38,551 bases of DNA. It comes from Micrococcales bacterium 31B (GTDB lineage Bacteria > Actinomycetota > Actinomycetes > Actinomycetales > Dermabacteraceae). Of this stretch, positions 7,321 to 15,695 are shown piece after piece (the first letter of the stretch is position 1; each line of letters begins with the position of its first letter). Both the position numbers and the translations under genes were made by a program. The notes beneath the pieces are model-generated. The model made no database searches and had not been told where the DNA came from. It was given only the letters and a program-made list of their open reading frames with translations. The stretch is from NCBI GenBank assembly GCA_022803075.1, contig JAFFTF010000016.1:1-38551 (forward strand). Direction: 5' to 3'.

Positions 7321-8969
7321 TGCCTGATCTCATCTTTGACAACGTTTCGATCACCTACGCGCAGCGTCGCGAGGGCGGTCGCGGCACGGTGCACGCAGTG
7401 AAGAACGTGTCGCTCACGCTGCCCGCGGGTGGCACGCTCGGCGTGGCCGGCGAATCGGGTTCGGGTAAGTCGACGCTCGCCATGAGCGTGCTGCGGCTGC
7501 TGCCCGCCAATGCGAAGCTCGAAGGCCACGTGAAGATCGGTGACAAGGACGTCAGCGAACTGACGTTCGGGCAGTTGCGCGCGGCCCGCTGGTCCGACGC
7601 GGCCATTGTGTTTCAGGGCGCTATGCATTCGCTGAACCCCGTGCATACGGTGGGGGAGCAGATCTTCGAGGCCCTTGAACTGCACGTGAAAGACCGCTGG
7701 AACACGCCCGCGCTGCGCAAGGCGCGACTGCGCGAGCTGCTCGACCAGGTGGAGATTCCGCGCGGCAAGGCCGGGGCCTACCCTCACCAGCTCTCGGGCG
7801 GTCAAAAGCAGCGCATCATGATCGCGATGGCCCTCGCGTGCGAGCCCGACATCATCATCGCCGACGAGCCCACCACGGCCCTCGACGTGATCGTGCAAGA
7901 CCAGGTGCTCACGGTGCTGCGCCACCTCGTGCACGAGAACGGCATCTCACTGCTGATGATCTCGCACGACCTCAGCGTGCTCGCCACGGCGTGCGAACGC
8001 ATCGCCGTGATGCGCAACGGCGAACTGCTCGAAGTGGGGCCCTCGCTCGAGGTCTGCACGCACCCGCGCGAGGCGTACACGAAGCAACTCGCCGACGCGT
8101 TTCCCACCATCGGCGACCCCGCGAGCCGCATGCGCCCCGCCACGCGCCGCGAGCTCGCCCACGCCGAAAGCCTGGTCACCGACGAGGTGCTGCTCGAAGC
8201 CCGCGACCTCAACGTCACGTTCCACTCGGGCGGAGAGCACGTGCGCGCCGTGAAGAACGTCAACTTCGCGTGCCGCAAGGGCGAAATCGTCGCCCTCGTG
8301 GGGCAGTCGGGTTCGGGCAAGACCACGCTGGCCCGCACCCTGCTGGGGCTCGAGAAGCCGGACGCCAAGGGGGGCGGTCAGGTCGTTTTCCGCGGTAAGC
8401 CGTTGGGCTGGGGGCCGCGAGCGCTCAAGCAGTTCAGGCAGCAGGTGCAGATGGTGTTGCAAGACCCGACGGGTTCGCTGAACCCCAAGGTCACGGTGTA
8501 CGAGTCGGTCGCGGAGGGGCTGCGCATCCAGCGGTATCCCGGAGACGAGCGCGAACAGGTGGCCCGCAGCCTCGAAAATGCCGAGCTGGCACCGGCTGCC
8601 GACTATTTCGGGGCCCTGCCCCAGGAGCTCTCGGGCGGGCAGCGCCAACGCGTGGTCATCGCGTCCGCCCTCGCTCTCGAACCGGAGGTTTTGATTGCGG
8701 ACGAGCCGGTGGCCTCGTTGGACGCCTCGGCCCGCGGTGAGGTGCTGGCCCTGTTTCTTGAGCTGAAGCAGACGCTCGGGCTGTCTGCGGTGGTGATCAC
8801 GCACGACCTGGGGTTGGCCTGGAACATCGCCGACACGGTGGCGGTGATGTATCGGGGCGAGATCGTGGAGAGCGGCGAGACCGAGAAGGTGCTGCTCGAC
8901 CCGCAGCACGAGTACACGAAGAAGCTGCTCGCGGCGGTGCCGCGCATCGAGAGGGAGGGCGCGGCATGA
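7320..8969 (+). CDS. Fused double ATPase of the peptide ABC transporter (DppD-DppF type)
   Basis: 549 aa containing two complete ABC domains in one chain. Domain 1: Walker A GESGSGKST (about 44-52), signature LSGGQ (158-162), Walker B IIIADEPTTALD. Domain 2: Walker A GQSGSGKTT (about 328-336), signature LSGGQ (437-441), Walker B VLIADEPVASLD. Each domain ends with the peptide-transporter style tail (HPREAYTKQL and PQHEYTKKLL). All catalytic motifs look intact, so both sites should hydrolyse ATP to drive import. The start is ATG at 7320, sharing a base with the previous TAA; a longer reading from 7155 is an overlap artefact. The next gene begins within its stop (ATGA). Confidence 0.95.
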   Translation: MPDLIFDNVSITYAQRREGGRGTVHAVKNVSLTLPAGGTLGVAGESGSGKSTLAMSVLRLLPANAKLEGHVKIGDKDVSELTFGQLRAARWSDAAIVFQGAMHSLNPVHTVGEQIFEALELHVKDRWNTPALRKARLRELLDQVEIPRGKAGAYPHQLSGGQKQRIMIAMALACEPDIIIADEPTTALDVIVQDQVLTVLRHLVHENGISLLMISHDLSVLATACERIAVMRNGELLEVGPSLEVCTHPREAYTKQLADAFPTIGDPASRMRPATRRELAHAESLVTDEVLLEARDLNVTFHSGGEHVRAVKNVNFACRKGEIVALVGQSGSGKTTLARTLLGLEKPDAKGGGQVVFRGKPLGWGPRALKQFRQQVQMVLQDPTGSLNPKVTVYESVAEGLRIQRYPGDEREQVARSLENAELAPAADYFGALPQELSGGQRQRVVIASALALEPEVLIADEPVASLDASARGEVLALFLELKQTLGLSAVVITHDLGLAWNIADTVAVMYRGEIVESGETEKVLLDPQHEYTKKLLAAVPRIEREGAA

Positions 8970-9817
8970 AGCTGCCCGAGCTGGTGAGCGCGGACCCGCG
9001 GCTCACGTGGAGCATTCGCGTGGAGGACCTCGGCTCGGGCGACGTGCTGATTGAGCACGGGGCCGACACGGTGTTGCAGACCGCGTCGGTGGGCAAGGTG
9101 TTTTTGCTGCTGGAGGTTGCGCGGAGGCTGGAGGAGGGCACGCTCGACCCGGGGGAGCGGATCGTGATTCCGCCCGAGCATTTCGTGGGGGAGTCTGGCC
9201 TCCTGTACCTGCTGCGTGACCGCGCCCTGACCGTCGTGGATGCCGCGCTGATGGTCGCGGCGGTGAGCGATAACCTCGCGACGAATGCGCTGCTGCATCG
9301 GTGCGGGCTCGACGCGGTGGTGGCGATGGCGCCGTCGCTGGGGCTGCGCGAGACGTCGCTGCTGGACTACATTCGCAACGGCCGCGGGCCGAGCGACCCG
9401 TGGACCCCGTCGTATGGGTGCGCGCGTGAGTTGTGCGCGCTCATGGGGATGCTCTCGCGGGGCGAGGCCGTCTCGCCGGGTGCGTCGCGGCAGGTGCTGG
9501 ACTGGCTGGCGGCGGGTGTCGACACGTCGATGGTGGCGAATGGGTTGCTGCTCGACCCGCTGGCACACATCGGGCCGGAGTATCTCGGCATCGACCTGAA
9601 GCATAAGACGGGGTGTACGTCGGTTGCGCGGGTCGATGTGGGTCTCGTTGCGGGGCCTGCCGCGTCGCTCGCGTACGCGATCGGGGCAAACTGGGTGGGC
9701 GCCGGGGCGGACCTGCGACTGGAGGCCCACGAGGTGATGCTGCGGCTCGGGGTGCAGTTGCGCGAGGTGGTGACCGGCGCGGTGGCCGGCGGGCCGGTGG
9801 GGTTCGGGGGCGCTTAG
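8966..9817 (+). CDS. Class A beta-lactamase-fold serine hydrolase, coupled to the peptide transporter
   Basis: 283 aa with no signal peptide. It carries the three active-site elements of penicillin-recognising serine hydrolases: S41-V-G-K44 (SxxK), S101-D-N103 (SDN) and K214-T-G216 (KTG). I see no ExxLN omega-loop motif, the deacylating Glu of true class A beta-lactamases, in the expected stretch after SDN. A peptidase, amidase or esterase role is therefore more likely than antibiotic resistance. The gene starts inside the stop of the transporter ATPase (ATGA, 4-nt overlap) and is the last of the operon, so it probably hydrolyses the imported solute in the cytoplasm. That substrate link is inference. 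Confidence 0.85.
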   Translation: MKLPELVSADPRLTWSIRVEDLGSGDVLIEHGADTVLQTASVGKVFLLLEVARRLEEGTLDPGERIVIPPEHFVGESGLLYLLRDRALTVVDAALMVAAVSDNLATNALLHRCGLDAVVAMAPSLGLRETSLLDYIRNGRGPSDPWTPSYGCARELCALMGMLSRGEAVSPGASRQVLDWLAAGVDTSMVANGLLLDPLAHIGPEYLGIDLKHKTGCTSVARVDVGLVAGPAASLAYAIGANWVGAGADLRLEAHEVMLRLGVQLREVVTGAVAGGPVGFGGA

Positions 9818-9908
9818 AGGGCGAGGCGTGGCCGAATCCACAGCCGTCGCCGCCCCTTAGGGTCCCTTGCTACCATGAGGCCATACACGCGCAATGAATG
9901 GAGTGAGC

Positions 9909-10418
9909 ATGGCGACAGCCCTTGATGTGGCCGCTTACATCGTGTCGAAGAAGGGCGCGATGAGCGCCATGAAGTTGCAAAAGTTGGTCTACTACGCGCA
10001 GGCCTGGAACCTAGCGTGGGATGACCGCCCGCTTTTCCAAGACGTGATTCAGGCGTGGGCACGAGGCCCCGTGGTGCCCAGTTTGTTCGCGTTGCACAAA
10101 GGAAAGTTCACGATCACAGAAGATACTGTCAAGGCGGGCCAAGCCGATCGACTCGATGCCGACGAGGTGGATACTGTCGAGGCCGTGCTCGAAACGTACG
10201 GTGATTTGTCGGCGGCTCAACTGAGTGCACTCACTCACGCAGAAGACCCGTGGAATTTTGCGCGCGTGGGCGTCAACGAGGAAGCGAAGTCCTTGACGAT
10301 CATCTCGCACGAGTCCATGCGTACGTATTACAACACCCTGAGCGCATCGCCTGACGCCGTGTTTGATGTTGCCGACGTGAATTTTCCGCCGTGGCTCGCC
10401 ATGGCGCCCGGTAAGTAG
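9909..10418 (+). CDS. Panacea-domain (DUF4065) antitoxin-like protein
   Basis: 169 aa. The start is placed at ATG 9909 because GGAG lies at 9900-9903; an ATG at 9894 would add five residues. The N-terminal half shows the DUF4065 hallmark: a short helix (TALDVAAYIVSKKG), then MSAMKLQKLVYYAQAWNLAWDDRPLF, then IQAWARGPVVPSLF, and later LSAAQLSALTHAEDPW. By family knowledge (SocA of Caulobacter, phage GepA, the PanA antitoxins) such proteins neutralise very different toxins encoded next door, or act as proteolytic adaptors. The following gene begins 13 nt downstream. Codon use is less GC-biased than in flanking operons, which suggests transfer. Confidence 0.88.
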   Translation: MATALDVAAYIVSKKGAMSAMKLQKLVYYAQAWNLAWDDRPLFQDVIQAWARGPVVPSLFALHKGKFTITEDTVKAGQADRLDADEVDTVEAVLETYGDLSAAQLSALTHAEDPWNFARVGVNEEAKSLTIISHESMRTYYNTLSASPDAVFDVADVNFPPWLAMAPGK

Positions 10419-10431
10419 CCGCCGATGTTTT

Positions 10432-10935
10432 ATGAGCACGAAGAAAGCGTCGCTACCTCGCCTTTCACTGGCGCCGGGGCCATGGTCACTCGATTGGTCG
10501 AAAATAGATGCAGCTGGCCCCTTTGCGTGGCCCGGGTCGTCGGATCCGTGGTTTGATTCGCTGGCGGGTTTCTTAGCGCGTCTCAATTGCATGTCTCTGC
10601 AAGACGTCATGGATATGCAGCGAATTAATGGCGGTTCTGCCGTCCATGCTGTACCTGACTGGGAACTGTCGGACGTGGCGGGTCAGCGATGGGACAATCT
10701 GACCGTTAACCGTGGCTTGGACGCCCCCGACGCTCCAGAATACGAAATTATCAGTGCATCGTACTGTCTCGCCAACCAGGATCCACGGCGCGTGTACTTG
10801 GCCCTTGACTGTTTGGCGAGGACGGCATACCCCCTGTGGTGGGACCCAAAGCATGAGGTCACGGGCGACAAACGACACGGGAGACCGTGGTCGCCATGCG
10901 CCGATGCACGGTGTTTTCACCGCGCCGACGCCTAG
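10432..10935 (+). CDS. Unrecognised protein paired with the Panacea gene; candidate toxin
   Basis: 167 aa, starting 13 nt after the Panacea stop. No strong ribosome site is visible, which would fit coupling to the upstream gene. I do not recognise the family. Visible features are a Pro/Trp-rich N-terminus (LAPGPWSLDWSKIDAAGPFA), a middle segment ending VNRGLDAPDAPEYEIISAS, and the segment RRVYLALDCLARTAYPLWWDPKHEVTG, which recalls the hydrophobic strand plus DPxH ending of several small toxin families. The last ~20 residues (RHGRPWSPCADARCFHRADA) look less ordered and could reflect a 3' frameshift. No signal peptide or membrane segment. Base use resembles the Panacea gene and not the neighbours. 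The toxin role rests on position alone. Confidence 0.7.
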   Translation: MSTKKASLPRLSLAPGPWSLDWSKIDAAGPFAWPGSSDPWFDSLAGFLARLNCMSLQDVMDMQRINGGSAVHAVPDWELSDVAGQRWDNLTVNRGLDAPDAPEYEIISASYCLANQDPRRVYLALDCLARTAYPLWWDPKHEVTGDKRHGRPWSPCADARCFHRADA

Positions 10936-11017
10936 CGGACTTCTCGCGGCCCGCAGCCGCCAATTCCCCTCACGGCCCCAACCCTAAAACCCGCCGAAAA
11001 TTCCTCTCCCACGACAC

Positions 11018-11047
11018 TTGACACGTGTTAGGTCCGTGCCCCACACT
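11018..11047 (+). promoter_or_regulatory. Probable promoter of the sugar-import operon
   Basis: TTGACA at 11018-11023 matches the -35 consensus fully. CACACT at 11042-11047, 18 nt further on, is a weak -10. The -35 box is embedded in operator 1, so a bound repressor would block it. Confidence 0.55.
11019..11030 (+). promoter_or_regulatory. LacI-type operator 1 (tgacacgtgtta)
   Basis: A 12-bp site with the perfect core palindrome ACACGTGT. It recurs inverted at 11060-11071 and again in front of the lacI-type gene at 16806-16817. Confidence 0.82.
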
Positions 11048-11059
11048 GATCTCAGCGCC

Positions 11060-11071
11060 TAACACGTGTCA
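11060..11071 (-). promoter_or_regulatory. LacI-type operator 2 (taacacgtgtca)
   Basis: Reverse complement of operator 1, centred 41 bp downstream of it and between the presumed -10 and the start codon at 11096. Two sites about four helical turns apart would suit one repressor tetramer or two dimers on the same DNA face. Confidence 0.82.
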
Positions 11072-11095
11072 GGCGCACGGACTCATGGAGGAACC

Positions 11096-12499
11096 ATGCC
11101 CCTCTCACCCCAAGCGAGCGCGGTCACCCGACGCACCGCCCTGGGCGTCCTGGGCGTCGGCGCGCTGGCAGGCATCGGGGCGTCGTGGCCCCGGCTCACC
11201 GCTCGCGACATCCCGGGCCGCGGCTCGGACGCGCTACAGGTCTGCATCCTCGGCACCGCCCAGGACGCCGCCGCCCGCGCCGGCCTCGTCAAGGCCTTTA
11301 CCGAGCAGCACCCCGACATCCCCGTCAACGTCATCGCCATTCAGGGCGCCGACTGGTCGAACTTCTTCGCGAAGATTCTCACCCTGGTCGCCGCGGGCAC
11401 CTCGCCCGACGTCGTCGTGGTCGCCACCGAGGGTGCCCAACTTTTCGCCGAGCGCCTCGCCGAACCCCTCGACGAGTACGTGAAGCGCGACGCCGCCGCC
11501 ATGCAGGACTACTTCGACGACGTACACCCCAGCCTCATCGAAGCCTTCTGCTACAACGGCTCGCTCTACCAGCTGCCCCTCGACTTCAACGCGCCCAACC
11601 TGTATTACAACGTCAGCGCGCTCAACAAGGCCGGCCTCGACCGCCCCGCCGACGACTGGACCAAAGACGACTTCACGGCCATGCTGCGCCAGCTGAAGCA
11701 GACCGGCGGCTCCAACTTCGTTCCCTACTACTGGAACAACCGCCTGTGGGGCGGCGTCGTGCCGTGGCTCTACGCCCACGACACGAGCTTTCTCACCGAA
11801 CGCAAGGCGACGGGCGGCGACTGGCTGTGGGAGAACTTCTACCCCGACCAACCGGCCCGCTCCGGCGGCTACCTGTGGACCGAGGCGTCCGCCAATACCG
11901 CCCCCGTTCAAGAAACGTTCGAATACCTGCAAATGCTCGTGGCCGACGGCCTCGCCACCTCGCCCGCCCAGGGCGGCGGCGGCGAACTCATCGGCCAGTT
12001 CTCGAGCGGCAGCATCGGCTTCACGCCCGCGGGCGGCTTCTGGGTGCAGGGCCTGCACGAGGCCGGCATGAGCGGCGACGACTATGACGTGCAGTTCTTC
12101 CCCCGCTGGACCTCGCAGCGCCACCAATTCGGCGCCGCCGGCTACGCCATGATGAAGACCAGCACGCGCAAGCAGCAGGCGTGGGAATGGATCAAGTTCT
12201 GCGCGACCAAGGAGGCCATGCAGCTCGCGATGCCCACGCCGACCACCACGCCCACGCGCCGCAGCATGGTCAACGAGGCGTTCTACGCGGGCACCGGCCC
12301 CCGCCACTGGCAGGTCTTCTACGACACGCTCGAAAAGTTCCCCACCACGGCGCCCATGCCGGCCCCGCCGCAGCAGGCCGCCGTCGAATCGGCCCTTATC
12401 AAAAACGTCACGGGCGCCGTCACCGGGTCGAAAGACGCCGTCAAACTGCAGCTCGAGACCATGCAACGCGACCTCACTCTCGCCCTGGAACGAGGCTAA
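11096..12499 (+). CDS. ABC sugar transporter substrate-binding protein (family 1) with Tat-like signal
   Basis: 467 aa from ATG 11096, preceded by a strong GGAGGA (11086-11091). The N-terminus has a twin-arginine type signal (VTRRTALGVLGVGALAG) and no lipobox cysteine, so export of a folded protein by Tat is likely. The body is a family 1 solute-binding protein: KAFTEQHPDIPVNVI, LTLVAAGTSPDVVVVATEG, YQLPLDFNAPNLYYNVSALNKAGL, the SSGSIGFTPAGGF segment, and WEWIKFCATKEAMQL near the end. It should bind an oligosaccharide outside the cell. Downstream permease genes and the GH32 gene suggest a fructose-containing sugar. Confidence 0.92.
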   Translation: MPLSPQASAVTRRTALGVLGVGALAGIGASWPRLTARDIPGRGSDALQVCILGTAQDAAARAGLVKAFTEQHPDIPVNVIAIQGADWSNFFAKILTLVAAGTSPDVVVVATEGAQLFAERLAEPLDEYVKRDAAAMQDYFDDVHPSLIEAFCYNGSLYQLPLDFNAPNLYYNVSALNKAGLDRPADDWTKDDFTAMLRQLKQTGGSNFVPYYWNNRLWGGVVPWLYAHDTSFLTERKATGGDWLWENFYPDQPARSGGYLWTEASANTAPVQETFEYLQMLVADGLATSPAQGGGGELIGQFSSGSIGFTPAGGFWVQGLHEAGMSGDDYDVQFFPRWTSQRHQFGAAGYAMMKTSTRKQQAWEWIKFCATKEAMQLAMPTPTTTPTRRSMVNEAFYAGTGPRHWQVFYDTLEKFPTTAPMPAPPQQAAVESALIKNVTGAVTGSKDAVKLQLETMQRDLTLALERG

Positions 12500-12501
12500 T
12501 C

Positions 12502-13389
12502 ATGCCCACCAATAACACGGCGCAGCGCGCCACCCTACAAACGCTGTTTCTCGCCCCCACCGTGCTCGGGCTCGGCGTCTTCACGCTGATCCCGATTCTC
12601 GCCTCGATCGTGCTGGCCTTCTTTCGCTGGGACATCATCTCGGCGCCCGTCTTCGTGGGCCTCGATAACTTCCGCGACATCTTCACCGACCCGACCATCC
12701 GCCGCTCGTTCGTCAACACGTTCGGCTTCGTGATCGTCACGGTCGCCCTGCAGCTCGCGGCGGCGATCGGCCTGGCGGTGCTCGTGCAGTCGAAGATGCC
12801 CACCTGGCTGCGCGCCTTCTTTCGCTCGGCCTTCTTCTTCCCGCTGATTCTCTCGGCGTCGAGCGTCTCGATCATGATGGGCTACCTCTTCAACCAAGAC
12901 TTCGGCATGGTCAACCGCATCCTCGGCTGGTTCGGCATTGACCCCGTGCCGTGGTTGACCACGAGCGGCGGCGCGATGGTCGTCATCGTGCTCGTCTACG
13001 TGTGGCAGAACTTCGGCTTCTCGTTCCTGCTGTTCGTCGGCGGTCTCAGCTCGATACCCACCGAAATGTACGAGGCGTCGAGCCTCGACGGCGCAACGGG
13101 CTGGAAGCAGTTCAGCCGCATCACTTTGCCCCTGCTCAGCCCCACCACCCTCGTCGCGAGTGTCATGGCCATCATCAGCGCCCTGCAGATCTTCGACCAG
13201 GCCTACGTGCTCACCAAGGGAGGCCCGGGCGATTCGACCCGCACGGCCGTCATGGTGATCTTCGAATCCGCGTTCCAGCAGCTGCAGTTCGGCCGCGCGA
13301 GCGCCATCGGAATCGTGCTCACCGTGATCATCATGCTGGTCACCGCGCTGCAGTTCCGCCTCTCCCGCCGCTTCATGCACTACTCGTAA
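12502..13389 (+). CDS. ABC sugar transporter permease (MalF/UgpA-like)
   Basis: 295 aa, ATG at 12502 two bases after the binding-protein stop; a reading from 12181 is an overlap shadow. Six transmembrane helices are apparent, with WDIISAPVFVGLDNFRDIF after helix 1 and the EAA coupling loop EMYEASSLDGATGWKQFSRITLP. It forms the channel with the next gene product. Confidence 0.94.
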   Translation: MPTNNTAQRATLQTLFLAPTVLGLGVFTLIPILASIVLAFFRWDIISAPVFVGLDNFRDIFTDPTIRRSFVNTFGFVIVTVALQLAAAIGLAVLVQSKMPTWLRAFFRSAFFFPLILSASSVSIMMGYLFNQDFGMVNRILGWFGIDPVPWLTTSGGAMVVIVLVYVWQNFGFSFLLFVGGLSSIPTEMYEASSLDGATGWKQFSRITLPLLSPTTLVASVMAIISALQIFDQAYVLTKGGPGDSTRTAVMVIFESAFQQLQFGRASAIGIVLTVIIMLVTALQFRLSRRFMHYS

Positions 13390-13398
13390 GGGCCCGCG

Positions 13399-14310
13399 AT
13401 GACTACTCAAGCAACCCTCCCACGCGAAACCGCACCGACCCTGCCCGCGCGGGGGCCTGCGTCCGGACGCCGCCGCCACCCGCTGGCAGCCCTCGCCCAC
13501 CTGGGCACCTGGGGCCGGGGCATCGTGCTGATTCTCGCCACTTTTCTCACGCTCGGCCCGGTCGTGTGGACCGTGCTCACCTCCCTGCGCTCGCCCGCCG
13601 AGGCGCTCGGCGCGAACTCCTCGCTGATCCCCACCTCGCTCGATTTCTCGTCGTACCCCGCCGTGTTCGAGACGGTCAGCATGTGGCTGCTGATCTGGAA
13701 CTCGTTCCTCGTCACGCTGATCGCCGCGGCGGGCCAAATGCTCACCTCGGCGATGGCGGGCTACATCTTCGCGCGACTGCCGTTTCGAGGCTCCAAGGGC
13801 ATGTTCGCGGTGGTACTCGCCACGATGATGGTGCCCATGCAGGTCACGATCGTGCCCGTGTTCATGCTGATTCGCGGCGTGGGCCTGTCGGACACGCTGC
13901 TCGCGCTGATCATCCCCGCCATCCCCACCGCGTTCGGCGTGTTCCTCATGACGCAGTACTACAAGGGGATTCCCGAAGAACTCGCCGAGGCCGCCGCCAT
14001 CGATGGCGCCTCGCCGTGGCGCACATTTCGCGCGATCTACCTGCCGCTCGGCATGCCGGGCATGGCCATCGTCGGCATTCTCGCCTTCAACGCCCTGTGG
14101 AACGAGTTCTTTAGGCCCCTCATCATGACGATCTCGGAGCAGAACTTCACCCTGCCGCTCGGCCTCGTCTCGCTGCAGGGCAACATGGGCACGGGTTCGG
14201 TGTCGGTCGTGCTCGCGGGCGTGGTGCTCTCGATGATTCCCGCGCTGCTCGTGTTCCTGTTCGGCCAGCGCTCCCTGCGCCAGGGCCTCACGGCCGGCTC
14301 CTCCAAGTAA
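13399..14310 (+). CDS. ABC sugar transporter permease (MalG/UgpE-like)
   Basis: 303 aa, 9 nt after the first permease. A Pro/Arg-rich N-terminal tail of about 35 residues is followed by six helices, the MalG-type motifs SAMAGYIFARLPFRG and VPMQVTIVPVFMLIRGVGLSDT, and the EAA loop PEELAEAAAIDGASPWRTFRAIYLP. No ATPase gene accompanies the three importer genes, so a shared MsiK-like ATPase elsewhere in the genome is expected (inference from related actinobacteria). Confidence 0.94.
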   Translation: MTTQATLPRETAPTLPARGPASGRRRHPLAALAHLGTWGRGIVLILATFLTLGPVVWTVLTSLRSPAEALGANSSLIPTSLDFSSYPAVFETVSMWLLIWNSFLVTLIAAAGQMLTSAMAGYIFARLPFRGSKGMFAVVLATMMVPMQVTIVPVFMLIRGVGLSDTLLALIIPAIPTAFGVFLMTQYYKGIPEELAEAAAIDGASPWRTFRAIYLPLGMPGMAIVGILAFNALWNEFFRPLIMTISEQNFTLPLGLVSLQGNMGTGSVSVVLAGVVLSMIPALLVFLFGQRSLRQGLTAGSSK

Positions 14311-14330
14311 TTCGATTCAGAAAGCGCACC

Positions 14331-15695
14331 ATGTACTTCCCGCAGATTCACCCCCGGCCCGCCCAAGGCTGGATCAACGACCCCAACGGCATCATGTTCT
14401 ACGAGGGCCGCTACCACCTGATGATGCAGCACAACCCGCACTCGGCGCGGCACGCCACGATTCACTGGGGGCACTTCTCGTCCACCGACCTGCTCGCGTG
14501 GCGTGAGGAGCCGCTGGCCGTCGTGCCGCGCGACGGGTTCGACCCGCTCGGCGCGTGGTCGGGAGTGGGCGCCGTGATCGACGGTGAACCCGTTCTCGTG
14601 TACTCGGGGGTGCCCACGAAGTACGGCGACAGCGACGCCGTGATAGCGCGCCGCAGCGGCGACGCGTTCAAGCAGGCCGCCGTCGCCGCGCCCATGCTCA
14701 CCGAGCCCGTCGCGCACCGCGGAGAGCTGCTCACCGTCACCGAGATTCGCGACCCGTTTTTGTTTGAGTACGAGGGCCGCCGCCTCGCGGTGCAGGGCTG
14801 CGGGTTCACCGGGAACCGCGCCGGCATCTTGCTCTACGACGCGAGCGACCTCGACTCGTGGCGGCTGCTGGGGCCCCTGCTGGTGAGCACCGATCTGCCC
14901 GCGGCCGTCGCCGACGAGCTCGACGCGCACATCTTCGAATGCCCCCAGCTGTTCCGTGTGGGCGACGCCTGGGTGCTCAACGTGTCGCTGTGGCACCGCG
15001 TGCCCGAGGGCGAGCACGGCCTCGACGGCGTGGCCTACGCCGTGGGTGACCTGGTCGCCGACGGCGAGTCGATGCGGTTCGTCGCCGAGACCGCCGGACG
15101 CCTCGACGCCGGGCCCGATTTCTACGCCCCGCAAGCGGTTCCCCTGGGCGCGGGTGCGCTGGCCGGCGACGACGGCACCGAGCGCACCCTGCTGTGGGGC
15201 TGGTCGTGGGAGCACGCATCGCGCACCCAGGCCGAGACGGACGCGCAGGGCTGGGCGGGCATCCTGACCCTGCCGCGCGAGATCGTGGCCCGCGACGGCG
15301 ACGCGCGCGGCGGCCTGCTGGCCGTGCCCGCCCGCGAACTGATGGGCCTGCGCGTCGGCGCGGGGGAGGAGGCGACCCGGGTGCGGGTCACCGGAGCGTC
15401 CGAGATTGTGGCGCCCGCGGGCACTCGCGTGCGCTTCACGGCGGGCGGCACGAGCCTCGAGTTCGAGGCGGGCGAAGGCGGGCTGCGCGCGTTCATCGAT
15501 GCCTCGCTGCTGGAGGTTTTCAGCGACGCGATTGCCGCGGGCGGCACGCACACCGAGCGGCTGTACCCGCGCGACGGCGAGTGGCTGGTTGAGGCGAGCG
15601 CCCCGGTGATGGCGTATGCGCTCGCGGTGCCGGGCGGGGCGGACGCGCGCGTGGCTCAGTCGGCCGAGTCGCCTGCGGTGGCCGTGCTGGCCTAA
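14331..15695 (+). CDS. GH32 beta-fructofuranosidase (sucrose/fructo-oligosaccharide hydrolase)
   Basis: 454 aa with no signal peptide, so it acts in the cytoplasm. The three catalytic acids of GH32 are present: nucleophile D17 in WINDPNG, transition-state stabiliser D141 in EIRDPF, and acid/base E203 in FECPQLF. The five-bladed propeller domain occupies about 1-300 and a C-terminal beta-sandwich follows (ITLPREIV-like start, ASLLEVFSDAIAAGGTHTERLYP near the end). It hydrolyses terminal fructosyl bonds; sucrose or short fructans brought in by the upstream importer are the natural substrates. The gene is last in the operon and its stop overlaps the convergent lacI-type stop by 2-3 nt. Confidence 0.93.
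   Translation: MYFPQIHPRPAQGWINDPNGIMFYEGRYHLMMQHNPHSARHATIHWGHFSSTDLLAWREEPLAVVPRDGFDPLGAWSGVGAVIDGEPVLVYSGVPTKYGDSDAVIARRSGDAFKQAAVAAPMLTEPVAHRGELLTVTEIRDPFLFEYEGRRLAVQGCGFTGNRAGILLYDASDLDSWRLLGPLLVSTDLPAAVADELDAHIFECPQLFRVGDAWVLNVSLWHRVPEGEHGLDGVAYAVGDLVADGESMRFVAETAGRLDAGPDFYAPQAVPLGAGALAGDDGTERTLLWGWSWEHASRTQAETDAQGWAGILTLPREIVARDGDARGGLLAVPARELMGLRVGAGEEATRVRVTGASEIVAPAGTRVRFTAGGTSLEFEAGEGGLRAFIDASLLEVFSDAIAAGGTHTERLYPRDGEWLVEASAPVMAYALAVPGGADARVAQSAESPAVAVLA

Noticed and set aside
8966-9817. Beta-lactam resistance gene
   Set aside because: No signal peptide, no ExxLN motif, and coupling to a peptide importer operon argue for another hydrolase role.
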